Shown here in pieces: positions 8,566-16,836 of a stretch of 42,016 bases of DNA. Under the pieces are notes generated by a model. That model did not search any database, was not told where the DNA came from, and worked only from the letters and a program-made list of their open reading frames with translations. Both the position numbers and the translations under genes were made by a program. This stretch comes from Acidiphilium sp. 37-60-79 (GTDB lineage: Bacteria > Pseudomonadota > Alphaproteobacteria > Acetobacterales > Acetobacteraceae). The first letter of the stretch is position 1. Each line of letters starts with the position of its first letter. Location of the stretch: contig NCBV01000016.1 in NCBI GenBank assembly GCA_002279355.1, positions 1 to 42,016 of the forward strand. The letters are read 5' to 3'.

Positions 8566-9306
8566 GCTGGTGAGAAAGCCGCCATCCACCGGGATGATGG
8601 TGCCGGTGATGAAAGCGGCGCGATCGGACGCCAGAAACACCGCGAGTGCCGCCGTGTCATCCGGCTCGGCGAGACGCCCGATCGGGATGCGCCGCAAAAT
8701 TGCTGCCTGCATAGCAGGATCGAGCTGTGCAACGGTCATGGCCGTGGCGGTGACGGCAGGGGCAATGGCATTGACCGTTATGCCAGCGGGGCCAAGCTCG
8801 CGGGCAAGCCCCATGGTGAGTGCCGCGACGCCCGCTTTGGTCACGCCATAGAGCACATTGCCGAGCGCACCGCCGCCGCGAAAGGCCGATACGGAAGCGA
8901 TATTAATAATCCGCCCGCTTTTTCGCGCTGACATCGGCCCGATCACCGCGCGCGCGCAATGCAACACGCCACGTAGATTGACCTGCTCGACGGCGTCCCA
9001 ATCCTCCGGGGTCGACGCGGATATCGGTCCAGTTTTCAAAATGCCAGCGCTGGTGACTAAAATATCCAAAGCACCTTTCGCCAAAATCGTTTGCATACCG
9101 GCATCAACCGAAGCCGGGTCGGTGACATCCATGGTGAGGGCCTGCATGGTGCGGTTTCCCGCGACCGCCGCTGCGCCAGCCTCTGGCGAGCGATCGGCGC
9201 AATGGACAATCACCCCTTCAGCGGCGAGTGCATGCGCGACGGCGCGGCCAATGCCTGAACCAGCGCCGGTGACCAAAGCCACGCGCCCTTCGAGCCCGAA
9301 TTGCAT
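8563..9306 (-). CDS. SDR-family NAD(P)-dependent dehydrogenase
   Basis: This 247-residue classical short-chain dehydrogenase/reductase has the Rossmann glycine motif TGAGSGIG (residues about 12-19), the catalytic Ser in 'INIASVSAF', the YxxxK pair in 'YGVTKAG', and the C-terminal 'ITGTIIPVDGGF' typical of the family. It oxidises an alcohol or reduces a ketone in the cytoplasm. The start at 9306 (MQFGLEGRVALVTG) sits one base after the stop of the BKACE gene, so it is the last gene of the biotin carboxylase-carboxyltransferase-BKACE-SDR operon. Context suggests it either makes the ketone that enters the carboxylation route or reduces a product. The longer frame up to 9522 would overlap BKACE and is rejected. 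Confidence 0.88.
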   Translation of the reverse strand: MQFGLEGRVALVTGAGSGIGRAVAHALAAEGVIVHCADRSPEAGAAAVAGNRTMQALTMDVTDPASVDAGMQTILAKGALDILVTSAGILKTGPISASTPEDWDAVEQVNLRGVLHCARAVIGPMSARKSGRIINIASVSAFRGGGALGNVLYGVTKAGVAALTMGLARELGPAGITVNAIAPAVTATAMTVAQLDPAMQAAILRRIPIGRLAEPDDTAALAVFLASDRAAFITGTIIPVDGGFLTS

Positions 9307-9307
9307 A

Positions 9308-10138
9308 TCAAGCGGCCGCGAGGCCGAGGATGCGGCGCGCCTCCTCGGCGGTTGCGGGACGCCGACCATAGCAAGCCGCGATCTCGACCATTTGCGTGAC
9401 CAACTCGGCATTGCTCGCAGCGAGCCGGGTGCCATCGAAGCGCAAATTATCTTCAAGTCCAGTGCGCACATGACCGCCTTCGGCGATGCACCAGCGCGCC
9501 ACCTCGGCTTGCCACCGGCCAATCCCCGCAGCCTTCCAGGTTGCCGTGGGCATCAGAGCGCGCAATTCGGCGAGGAGAAAATTAAATATTTCCCGGCGCA
9601 CCGGCAAGGCATTGCGCACGCCGAGCACAAATTGCACATGCGGGTGCGGCGCCAGCAGCCCTTGATCGGCGAGTGCTTTGGCGTTGTAGAGCATGGCGAG
9701 ATCAAACACCTCGATTTCGGGTTTCACATCATTATCGAGCATCGATTGCGCGAGGCCGGTGACGAAATCGGGGGGGTTGTCATATACTTGGGTTGGAAAA
9801 TTGGTGGAGCCGGTGGCCAACGATGCCATATCCGGGCGAAGCGGAATACAGGCTGCCCGCTCCGCTAACGACCGGCCCCGACCGCCGGTGGAGAATTGCA
9901 CGATCATTGACGGACAATGGCGACGCACCCCTTCATGCACGGCGGCAAACAAGGCCGGGTCCGAGCCGGGCGATTCATCGGGATTGCGTGCATGGATATG
10001 CGCCAGCGTGGCGCCGGCCTCGAAGGCTTGATGGATAGATTCGATTTGTTCCGCAGGGGAAATTGGCACCGCCGGGTTATCGGCCTTGCGAGCGACGGCG
10101 CCATTGATCGCCACAGTGATGATGACGGGTTCGGTCAT
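9308..10138 (-). CDS. Beta-keto acid cleavage enzyme (BKACE / DUF849, Kce-like)
   Basis: This 276-residue TIM-barrel metalloenzyme has the family zinc ligands: His47 and His49 in 'AHIHARN' and Glu229 in 'GGHVRTGLEDNLRF' (Kce uses H46, H48 and E230). It also has the 'QFSTGGRG' loop. BKACEs react a beta-keto acid with acetyl-CoA, giving acetoacetate and the shortened acyl-CoA. Known substrates include 3-keto-5-aminohexanoate and dehydrocarnitine, and side-chain preference varies widely. GGGAG lies about 8 bases before the ATG at 10138. It sits between a biotin-dependent carboxyltransferase and an SDR in one operon. That suggests its beta-keto acid is made by carboxylating a ketone, and proximity to sauS suggests the acyl-CoA could be sulfoacetyl-CoA. 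The substrate itself is inference. Confidence 0.9.
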   Translation of the reverse strand: MTEPVIITVAINGAVARKADNPAVPISPAEQIESIHQAFEAGATLAHIHARNPDESPGSDPALFAAVHEGVRRHCPSMIVQFSTGGRGRSLAERAACIPLRPDMASLATGSTNFPTQVYDNPPDFVTGLAQSMLDNDVKPEIEVFDLAMLYNAKALADQGLLAPHPHVQFVLGVRNALPVRREIFNFLLAELRALMPTATWKAAGIGRWQAEVARWCIAEGGHVRTGLEDNLRFDGTRLAASNAELVTQMVEIAACYGRRPATAEEARRILGLAAA

Positions 10139-10157
10139 GCGCGCTCTCCCAGCAAGG

Positions 10158-11606
10158 TCAGTGTTTCTCGATAAAGTGAAATGAGGTGATATCCGGTCGG
10201 CGGGCGATTTCGCGCACCAGCGTGAGTAACGGCGTCCCGGCGAGCGGGTAATCCGTGGAGATCGGCCCTGCATCACGCAAAGCGCTGATTTCCGGCGCTG
10301 CGTAAAAGGCGGCGAGTAGCAGATCATCATCCGAGCGAAATGGCCCATGCGCGGCGCGCACCGAAGGGATGCCAGGCTCCAGCAGCGCACCGGGGCGTTC
10401 GGTCACCGGCACGGCGCCGCGCGCGACCCGGTCGAGCACGTTCGGGTCGATCGGCCCGGCAACCTCGCCATAATAGCCCAGCACATATTTGCGCACCTCG
10501 TCTGGCACTGTGGCGTAGCGCTCACGGCCCATGACGTTGAGCACCGATTGGGTGACCACGAATTGCGCGAACGGGCTGACGATGATCGGGTAGCCCAGCT
10601 CGCAGCGCACGCGACCGGCTTCTTCGAGGATTTCGCTCAGACGATGCTCAATGCCGATGGTTTTGAGTTGGGAGCGCAGGTTGGAAATCATCCCGCCGGG
10701 CATTTGATGTGCGTAATGAAATTCATCATACTCGGCAATTACGCCGAGTGGTTTGCCTTCGCGGGCGGCAATATAGGCAATTCGCTCCGCCGCTGCTTCG
10801 ACCAGCGCCAGATCGACGCCTGGATCATGCCCGAGGCGGGTTAGATTGCGCGCGACCGACTCGGTGGCGGGATGCGAGGCGCCATTGGCCAACGGCGAGG
10901 TGGCGGTGTGAACAACATCGACGCCAAGGGCGACGGCGCGGATGGCGGTGGCGGGGGCAAGGCCGGTGAGGCAATGGCTGTGCAAATGCAGGGGCAACGT
11001 GCCGCACGCCGCACGGATCTCCGGGACCAGCGTGGCGACCCGTTCGGGCGTGAGCAATCCGCTGGGGTCTTTCAGATAGATGGCGTCAACGCCGAGCGCG
11101 ACCAGTTCACGCACCTTGCCAACATAATAGGCGTCGGTATGGACCGGGCTGAGTGTGTAGACGATTCCAGCGGCGATATAGAGCCCGACTTGGCGGGCGG
11201 CGCGCACCGGCACTTCGAGGTTGCGGATATCGTTCAGCGCGTCATAGGGGGTGTGATAGCGCATGCCTTGCGCGCGAATGCGTTCGGCGGTTAGTGCGAC
11301 GATGTCATCGGGAAAAAATTCGAAGGTGAACAGGCTCTGCCCGCGCGTCATCACCGCAAGCGGCGTTTCGGTGACCCATTCGCTGAGAATCCGCATCCGC
11401 TCCCACGGATTTTCCCGCAGATAACGCACGCACACGTCAAATACTGCGCCGCCCACCAGATCGATCGCCTCGAACCCGGCGCGGTCGAGCAGCGGAGCAA
11501 TTTCACGCATCATGCCGGTGGTCATGCGCGTGGCCCACAAGCATTGGTGGCCATCGCGGAGCGTGACATCGAGCAGACGGACATTGCGGCGAGGGGAGAT
11601 TGTCAT
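10158..11606 (-). CDS. Biotin-dependent carboxyltransferase subunit (pyruvate carboxylase / OadA type)
   Basis: This 482-residue protein begins with the HMGL-like TIM barrel typical of pyruvate carboxylase and oxaloacetate decarboxylase alpha: 'LLDVTLRDGHQCLWATRM' with metal ligand Asp18, Lys179 in 'YLKDPSGLLTP' (the carboxylated Lys), and His209/His211 in 'HLHSHCLTG'. A PYC_OADA region follows from about residue 300. There is no fused biotinyl domain, so it must use a separate BCCP, as in 5S- or OadA-like split enzymes. The region that in pyruvate carboxylase carries the catalytic Thr (VTP-S/T-S-K/Q) reads VSPFAQFV here, with Ser344 at the Thr position, so the acceptor may not be pyruvate. 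The start at 11606 overlaps the biotin carboxylase stop (ATGA). Confidence 0.85.
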   Translation of the reverse strand: MTISPRRNVRLLDVTLRDGHQCLWATRMTTGMMREIAPLLDRAGFEAIDLVGGAVFDVCVRYLRENPWERMRILSEWVTETPLAVMTRGQSLFTFEFFPDDIVALTAERIRAQGMRYHTPYDALNDIRNLEVPVRAARQVGLYIAAGIVYTLSPVHTDAYYVGKVRELVALGVDAIYLKDPSGLLTPERVATLVPEIRAACGTLPLHLHSHCLTGLAPATAIRAVALGVDVVHTATSPLANGASHPATESVARNLTRLGHDPGVDLALVEAAAERIAYIAAREGKPLGVIAEYDEFHYAHQMPGGMISNLRSQLKTIGIEHRLSEILEEAGRVRCELGYPIIVSPFAQFVVTQSVLNVMGRERYATVPDEVRKYVLGYYGEVAGPIDPNVLDRVARGAVPVTERPGALLEPGIPSVRAAHGPFRSDDDLLLAAFYAAPEISALRDAGPISTDYPLAGTPLLTLVREIARRPDITSFHFIEKH

Positions 11607-12943
11607 CGGGCCATATCCTGTTCGATCCAACGCGTATGGATCGCGGCGGTGCGAAACGCCTCGGTTGTTAGCAAATCGGCGTGAAACGGTAAGGTGGTTG
11701 GCACGCCGCGCACCTCAAAGCGCGCGATGGCCTCCTGCGCTGCAGCAATCGCTTCGGTGCGGCTCGGTTTGCGGATGATCAACTTGCCGAGTAGGGAATC
11801 GTAATACGGTGAGACCCGCCAGCCGGGATAGACGTGACTATCCACCCTGATCCCCTCGCCTCGTGGCGGCTTCCAGGCCGAGATTAGGCCCGGCGCCGGG
11901 CGAAACCCGTCATAGGCATCCTCGGCATTGATCCGAAACTCGATGGCGACGCCATGCGGTTCGCCGGGTTGGCTGATCGAGAGCGGTGCGCCGGCGGCGA
12001 CGCGGAATTGTTCGGCAACCAGATCGGTGCCAGTGAGCATTTCGGTGACCGGGTGTTCGACTTGGATGCGGGTATTCATTTCGATGAAATAGGCGCGGTC
12101 GGATTCGGGATCGTAGATGAACTCGACCGTGCCCGCGCCCTCATAGCCCAGACCGCGCGCGAGCGCCTCGGCGGCTTGGGTGATCTCAAGGCGACGGGCC
12201 GCGGGCAGGATGGGCGATGGGGCTTCTTCGATCAGCTTTTGGTGGCGGCGCTGCACGCTGCAATCACGCTCCCACAAATGCACGACATTGCCGTGCTGAT
12301 CCGCAAAAATTTGCACCTCGACATGGCGGACATTGCGAAAAAACCGCTCCAAATAAATCTCGGCGTTGCCGAAAGCTGCTTTAGCTTCGGCCGAGGCTTG
12401 CATGAAACAGGTGGCGAAGCTGCCGATATCCTCGGCGATCCGCATGCCACGACCGCCGCCACCAGCACTGGCTTTGAGCAGAATTGGAAACCCGATTTGC
12501 TCGGCGGCCACCTGTGCTGGCTCGACCGCAGCAAAGCCATGCTCGGAGCCTGGCACGATGGGCATACCAAGCGCGGCGGCAGTGCGGCGAGCTTGGGCTT
12601 TATCACCCATCAAGGTAATGATTTCCGGCGATGGGCCGATGAAGGTGAGCCCGGCGGTGCGGCATTGCTCAGCGAATTCAGCATTCTCGGAGAGAAAGCC
12701 GTAACCCGGATAGACCGCGTCACAGCCGCTGGCGAGTGCCGCGGTGATCAGGCCGGGGCCATTCAAATAGCTTTGTGCGGCGGCGGGCGGGCCGATACAG
12801 ACCGAATGATCAGCGGCCCAGACATGCGGCAACGCTGCATCCGGCGGTGTATAGCCCGCGACTGTTTCCAATCCGAGTGTTCGGCAAACCCGCACCGCGC
12901 GAAGCGCGATCTCGCCACGGTTGGCGATGAAGACCCTGATCAA
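11603..12943 (-). CDS. Biotin carboxylase subunit (AccC-like)
   Basis: This 446-residue ATP-grasp enzyme has the usual biotin carboxylase landmarks: '[12 protein letters not shown]' at the N-terminus, the glycine-rich ATP loop [10 protein letters not shown], '[28 protein letters not shown]', and the signature '[20 protein letters not shown]'. It carboxylates biotin on BCCP with ATP and bicarbonate. The length equals that of AccC of acetyl-CoA carboxylase. The gene starts with TTG at 12943, supported by GGGGAG about 8 bases upstream on the minus strand; no ATG is better placed. It is the first gene of the carboxyltransferase-BKACE-SDR operon and diverges from the BCCP gene across a 109-bp interval. 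No AccA/AccD is near, so it likely serves the adjacent carboxyltransferase and not fatty-acid synthesis. Confidence 0.92.
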   Translation of the reverse strand: [446 protein letters not shown]

Positions 12944-12986
12944 GGCGTTTGCTCCCCTAGTCCAGCCGGTAGGCTATTCTGAAAAA

Positions 12987-13006
12987 AATCATCTTGCAAG
13001 ATGATT
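12987..13006. promoter_or_regulatory. 20-bp perfect palindrome in the biotin carboxylase/BCCP divergent promoter
   Basis: AATCATCTTG (12987-12996) and CAAGATGATT (12997-13006) are exact reverse complements with no spacer. They lie centrally between the divergent biotin carboxylase and BCCP genes. TTGCAA at its centre could act as a -35 element for both directions, though the matching -10 elements are weak. The site is well placed to co-regulate all subunits of the carboxylase. GntR or related dimeric regulators bind such sites, but which regulator acts here is unknown. Confidence 0.55.
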
Positions 13007-13052
13007 CATATTGCTGTCTGATAACTGAAAGCCAAACGGAGGAACTTCGCCC

Positions 13053-13529
13053 ATGTTGCGATACGAAGACGTCGCTGAACTGGTTCGTATTATCGATAGC
13101 TCATCGTGCGCTGAATTTGTGCTTGATACGGCAGAGTTGAAGCTGACCCTCCGGCGTCATGGCGCCGTTGGTTCTGTAGCCAATGGGCCGCCACCAAGCC
13201 CGCAGCCGGGCATAGTTAGTACGCCTGCTGCGCCGAGCCCGGCGGCCGCCGCGACACCGGCGCACGCCGCTGCACCGATGCAGGCTGGTCATCAGCTGGT
13301 CGAAGCACCGATGATCGGCACGTTCTATGGAGCGCCCGCACCCGGACAGCCCACATTCGTGCAGCCGGGCGGCCGGGTGGCGGCGGGCGATAAACTCTGT
13401 TTGATCGAGGTGATGAAGCTTTATACAACGATTTTTGCGCCGGTCGCCGGAACCGTTCGCGAGATTTGCGCACGCGATGGTGAACTCGTGGAGTATGGTC
13501 AGGTACTATTCGTAATCGAGCCAGGATAG
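13053..13529 (+). CDS. Biotin carboxyl carrier protein (AccB-like)
   Basis: This 158-residue protein begins with an AccB-type N-terminal region (residues about 1-40, 'YEDVAELVRIIDSSSCAEFVLDTAELKLTLRR'). A Pro/Ala-rich linker follows at about 45-85, and the C-terminal biotinyl domain carries the lysine motif IEVMKLYTTI in place of the common EAMKMMN. Biotin is attached to the Lys. It carries carboxybiotin between the biotin carboxylase and the carboxyltransferase encoded on the opposite strand. GGAGG precedes the ATG at 13053. Being transcribed away from its partners is unusual, because accB and accC are normally adjacent on the same strand. The shared palindrome at 12987-13006 probably keeps expression matched. 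Confidence 0.92.
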   Translation: MLRYEDVAELVRIIDSSSCAEFVLDTAELKLTLRRHGAVGSVANGPPPSPQPGIVSTPAAPSPAAAATPAHAAAPMQAGHQLVEAPMIGTFYGAPAPGQPTFVQPGGRVAAGDKLCLIEVMKLYTTIFAPVAGTVREICARDGELVEYGQVLFVIEPG

Positions 13530-13541
13530 CGCGACGATGGG

Positions 13542-14279
13542 CTAACCGAGTAAAACCGACAGCAATCCGAGCACCCCCGATGCGGCCATGAGCATTAGAA
13601 AGAACGCGTTGAACGCTTCGGCTGATATGTATTTGACGGCGCGAATTCCGATGACCATGCCGATACCGACGCAGGGAGCGAGCCATAGGCTGGTGGTTAG
13701 CCATGCGGTGCGCGCGAGACCTGACAGGATGGCGACCAAAATCGCTACCAGAAAGCTAGCGAGATTGAATGACAGGAGGATGGTTCGGCTGTGATGGACA
13801 TTGCGGCGCTGCAGCGCGACCGTCATCGCCGGAACCGGGCCGCCCATGCCGGTGCAGCCATTGAGCACACCGCCGATCAGCCCCGCGACCGCCAATGGCG
13901 TCAAGCCATCGGGCAGGCGGAGGGGCAAGCGGGCGGCGCGGAGCATTGCGACCCCGATGGCCAGCGCCGCAATCATCAATTTGATGGTGCGCGCATCCAG
14001 AACGCCGAGTAACAGCAGGCCAACCGGCGTGCCGATGAGGGCGGCCACGCCGATGGTGAGGGCGGCGCGCTGCGGCACGGCGCGGCGTGCATCGGCGAGC
14101 ACGACCACGCTGACCAGCGCGCCCAGAACCATGGTTTGAAACACAACTTGGCGTGGGCTGCCCGACAGGATTGCGAAGACCGGAGCAAACACCAACCCAA
14201 AGCCAAAACCGGCAAAGCCCGTGACTACGCCCCCGAGTAGTGCCGCGAGGCCCGCGCTGAGGATGAGCCAATCAGACAT
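13542..14279 (-). CDS. TauE/SafE-family sulfite exporter
   Basis: This 245-residue integral membrane protein has seven to eight hydrophobic segments and the two-fold repeated architecture of TauE/SafE proteins: 'GFAGFGFGLVFAPVFAIL' in the first half and 'GVLNGCTGMGGPVPAMTVAL' in the second. In sulfonate-degrading bacteria this family exports the sulfite released by sulfoacetaldehyde acetyltransferase. Because xsc is in the same window, sulfite or sulfite-like anion export is the best call, although family members also move other organosulfur or organic anions. It is the last gene of the minus-strand block that begins with the IclR regulator, 122 bp after the MFS gene, and converges on the BCCP gene with only 12 bp between. 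Confidence 0.82.
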   Translation of the reverse strand: MSDWLILSAGLAALLGGVVTGFAGFGFGLVFAPVFAILSGSPRQVVFQTMVLGALVSVVVLADARRAVPQRAALTIGVAALIGTPVGLLLLGVLDARTIKLMIAALAIGVAMLRAARLPLRLPDGLTPLAVAGLIGGVLNGCTGMGGPVPAMTVALQRRNVHHSRTILLSFNLASFLVAILVAILSGLARTAWLTTSLWLAPCVGIGMVIGIRAVKYISAEAFNAFFLMLMAASGVLGLLSVLLG

Positions 14280-14338
14280 CGATCGAGCGATCGGGTTGAC
14301 GCTGTGAATGGCCGGTCAATCCTCGCCACCGACTAGCA

Positions 14339-14369
14339 CGAACGCGCCCCATTGATCGGGACGCGTTCG
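14339..14369. other. Inverted repeat between MFS carrier and TauE/SafE gene
   Basis: CGAACGCG at 14339-14346 and CGCGTTCG at 14362-14369 are perfect complements separated by 15 bases, inside the 122-bp interval after the MFS stop. It can form a GC-rich stem, but no T run follows on the minus strand. An attenuating hairpin or operator is as likely as a terminator. Confidence 0.3.
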
Positions 14370-14401
14370 GCAAGACAGATTCGCAAACTGGCGATGGGGA
14401 G

Positions 14402-15853
14402 TTACCGATCAAGCTTTATTCCGGCACTATCGAGACCGCCTACCGGCGCGCCGCGGTAAAGCGACAGGTCGGTGCCGGTTTCCTCGACGCTACGGCCAGA
14501 TGTTTGAAAACCAAGCAACATGATTGGAATGATACTCACGAAGGTGAGTGACGCCAATAGGGTATAAAGTGAAGAGGACGTCATTTCGCTTGCGAGGATA
14601 GGGAACATAAAGACGAGCACCACGCCACCAAGAAAGCGAGTGATGCTTTCACCGATCATCGAGCCTGAAGCCCGCAAGCGGGTCGGGAATTGTTCCGCCA
14701 TATAGAGTTTCGCAAGCGGGAAGCCGGCATAGACGAACGCCCAGGTGACCATCGCGGCGATGATGACGCCCCAACGCGGCAGGGGCTGACCAAGCGCAAT
14801 GGTGCCGAGCGCCGCAACCGTCATCACCCCAACGAGACCCCAACGACGGCTTATCCGATCGCCCATGAGGCCGGCGACCGCATTCGAAATCACCGTTAGG
14901 AACAATAATCCTGATGTGTAGTAGAGCGCGTCGGTTTTTCCGGCTCCCATGCGGCTGAGAATGCTCGGTCCGTAAAGTGTGATCACATAGAACACGATGA
15001 AGGGGGAGAGCAGTGCTGCATACGACACGAAACACCGAATTAGGTAGGGCGGTTTTGCGAAATCGAGCAAAGACACACGCCGTGCGGCCGTGACTTCCAG
15101 TACGCGCAGCGAAGAGCGGTCGATCAAGTTTTCATCATGCGGCAAGTTGCTGACATTTTCCAGCCGCTCGACGAAGTTTCTGACCCTGTCAACCTGACCG
15201 ACTTTGAGCAGGAAGCGCGGCGATTCGGGCAGAAAAATGATGACGATTGGCATGATCAGAATGGTGGCACCGCCCAACATCAGCAGCACCCGCCACGCTT
15301 CGGAGTCGGGGATATGGCCGACAATCAGTGCGCCAGCCAGCGTGTTCAGACCATAGGCAAAGCCGAGCAAGGAATTCGACAGACCAACCGCCGTGCCACG
15401 GGCACGTTTATTCACAAATTCCGAGAGCAACAGGTAGGGAACCGGAAACACCGCCCCTTGGCCAAGGCCGGCGAGGAAGCGGCAGGCGACGAGTTCGGTG
15501 ATCGACTGGGAAAAGCTGGCGAGGAAAGTGAATATGCTGAAAACCACGATCCCGCCGAGTAGGGTTGTTTTGCGGCCAAATCGATCAGCAATGCGCCCTG
15601 CTGGGAGCAAACCGACCACGATGCCGAACGTGCCCGCACTCGCAATCAGGCCGACCTGCTTGGGTGCAAGATGCCATGTTTTTTTGAGCAAAAACAGAAC
15701 GGGCGCAATGATTCCGATATCGAACGCTTCGAGAATCCAAACCAGACCGAGCAGGGCGATGAGTCCGATCACGGTTTTGTTGATTGGGATCCGGTCAAGT
15801 CGGGCCAGGAGGTTTTCCTGGACGATGAGATCTTGTTCGCTGATAGTAGCCAT
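14402..15853 (-). CDS. MFS transporter (sugar/organic-anion porter-like)
   Basis: This 483-residue protein has 12 predicted transmembrane segments and clear MFS signatures: 'GRIADRFGRKTTLLGG' after TM2, 'CRFLAGLGQGAVFPVPYLLLSEF' across TM4-TM5, and 'LPESPRFLLKVGQ' at the central loop as in sugar-porter and AAHS-type carriers. A second R-x-x-R motif occurs in 'GDRISRRWGL'. It probably imports an organic acid. Its position directly downstream of the CoA-ligase pair and sauS suggests sulfoacetate or a related sulfonate, comparable in role (not necessarily in sequence) to SauU of Cupriavidus. Substrate is inference. An 80-bp gap separates it from the upstream ligase alpha gene, consistent with the same operon or a short secondary promoter. 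Confidence 0.82.
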   Translation of the reverse strand: MATISEQDLIVQENLLARLDRIPINKTVIGLIALLGLVWILEAFDIGIIAPVLFLLKKTWHLAPKQVGLIASAGTFGIVVGLLPAGRIADRFGRKTTLLGGIVVFSIFTFLASFSQSITELVACRFLAGLGQGAVFPVPYLLLSEFVNKRARGTAVGLSNSLLGFAYGLNTLAGALIVGHIPDSEAWRVLLMLGGATILIMPIVIIFLPESPRFLLKVGQVDRVRNFVERLENVSNLPHDENLIDRSSLRVLEVTAARRVSLLDFAKPPYLIRCFVSYAALLSPFIVFYVITLYGPSILSRMGAGKTDALYYTSGLLFLTVISNAVAGLMGDRISRRWGLVGVMTVAALGTIALGQPLPRWGVIIAAMVTWAFVYAGFPLAKLYMAEQFPTRLRASGSMIGESITRFLGGVVLVFMFPILASEMTSSSLYTLLASLTFVSIIPIMLLGFQTSGRSVEETGTDLSLYRGAPVGGLDSAGIKLDR

Positions 15854-15933
15854 TTTATTTCTCCCTTTATTGTCTTGGACGCGTTATGATCGCATGAGTT
15901 AGCTCATTTATTCGCTTATTTTTTTATTTTTTG

Positions 15934-16836
15934 TCAGGCTGGCATTTTTGCCAGCGCTGGTAGACGCGCCGCCAACGCGCCGACAATGCCGTGCGGGGTG
16001 TCAGCGACGGCAACGTCTGCCGCCTCCAACGCCGCGCGTTTGCTCGGATAACTACCGCCGGAGCCGGCAACGATGGCGCCAGCATGGCCCATTTTACGGC
16101 CCGGCGGGGCGGCGCGTCCGGCGATGAACGCAACGACTGGTTTGCCCATGGTCCTTGCATAATCCGCCGCTTCCTCTTCCATGGTTCCGCCGATTTCGCC
16201 GACCAGAACAACGGCATCGGTGCGTTCATCGCGATCAAGCGCGATCAGCGCATCGAGGCTTGTGGTGCCGATCATCGGATCGCCGCCGATGCCAATGAAG
16301 CTCGATTGACCAAAGCCACCCCGGGTAAGATTTAAGCAGACCAGTGTGCCGAGACTGCCGCTGCGCGAAATCACCCCGACCCGTCCCGGACTGAAAACCT
16401 TGTTGTTGTGACCGGGCATGATGCCGACGAACGCCTCGCCGGGGGTGACGAGGCCTGCGGTGTTGGGACCGACGATGCGGCAGCCGCGCGCGTCCGAGGC
16501 TGAAAACACATCGAGCATGTCATGAGCAGGCACATGTTCAGTCAGCATGACTAACCCCCCTACCCCGGCGTCGATCACATCCAGTGCGGCATCGCGCACG
16601 CCGGCGGGCGGGACGAACATGACCGCGACATCGGCCTGCATGGACCGCACGACGGCGTTGACCGAGGCGAAGACGGGCAAGCCGAGATGGGTCTCACCGG
16701 CGCGCTTTGGGTTCACCCCGGCGACGATTTGGGTGCCGACCTCGCGCATCCGCTCAGTCCAGAACGTGCCTTGACCGCCGGTCATGCCAATGACGACGAT
16801 GCGGTCCGAACGGCGGATAATGGGAAATGTGCTCAT
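15934..16836 (-). CDS. Succinyl-CoA-synthetase-like ligase, alpha subunit (candidate sulfoacetate-CoA ligase)
   Basis: This 300-residue protein has the SucD layout: an N-terminal CoA-binding Rossmann domain ('[18 protein letters not shown]', '[13 protein letters not shown]') and a ligase domain with the phospho-histidine His251 in '[18 protein letters not shown]'. With its beta partner it forms an NDP-forming acyl-CoA synthetase. A housekeeping TCA enzyme is possible. However, the pair lies between sauS and transporters, and SucCD-like ADP-forming sulfoacetate-CoA ligases (SauCD) working with SauS have been described in Bilophila, so sulfoacetate is the favoured substrate. Malate-CoA ligase is a third option. 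The ATG at 16836 overlaps the beta-subunit stop (ATGA), giving translational coupling for stoichiometric assembly. Confidence 0.85.
   Translation of the reverse strand: MSTFPIIRRSDRIVVIGMTGGQGTFWTERMREVGTQIVAGVNPKRAGETHLGLPVFASVNAVVRSMQADVAVMFVPPAGVRDAALDVIDAGVGGLVMLTEHVPAHDMLDVFSASDARGCRIVGPNTAGLVTPGEAFVGIMPGHNNKVFSPGRVGVISRSGSLGTLVCLNLTRGGFGQSSFIGIGGDPMIGTTSLDALIALDRDERTDAVVLVGEIGGTMEEEAADYARTMGKPVVAFIAGRAAPPGRKMGHAGAIVAGSGGSYPSKRAALEAADVAVADTPHGIVGALAARLPALAKMPA

Noticed and set aside
11603-13529. AccB/AccC as part of housekeeping acetyl-CoA carboxylase
   Set aside because: No AccA/AccD is present, the subunits are split on opposite strands, and the biotin carboxylase overlaps a PC-type carboxyltransferase by 4 bp. 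A dedicated carboxylase is a better reading, though sharing of subunits cannot be excluded.
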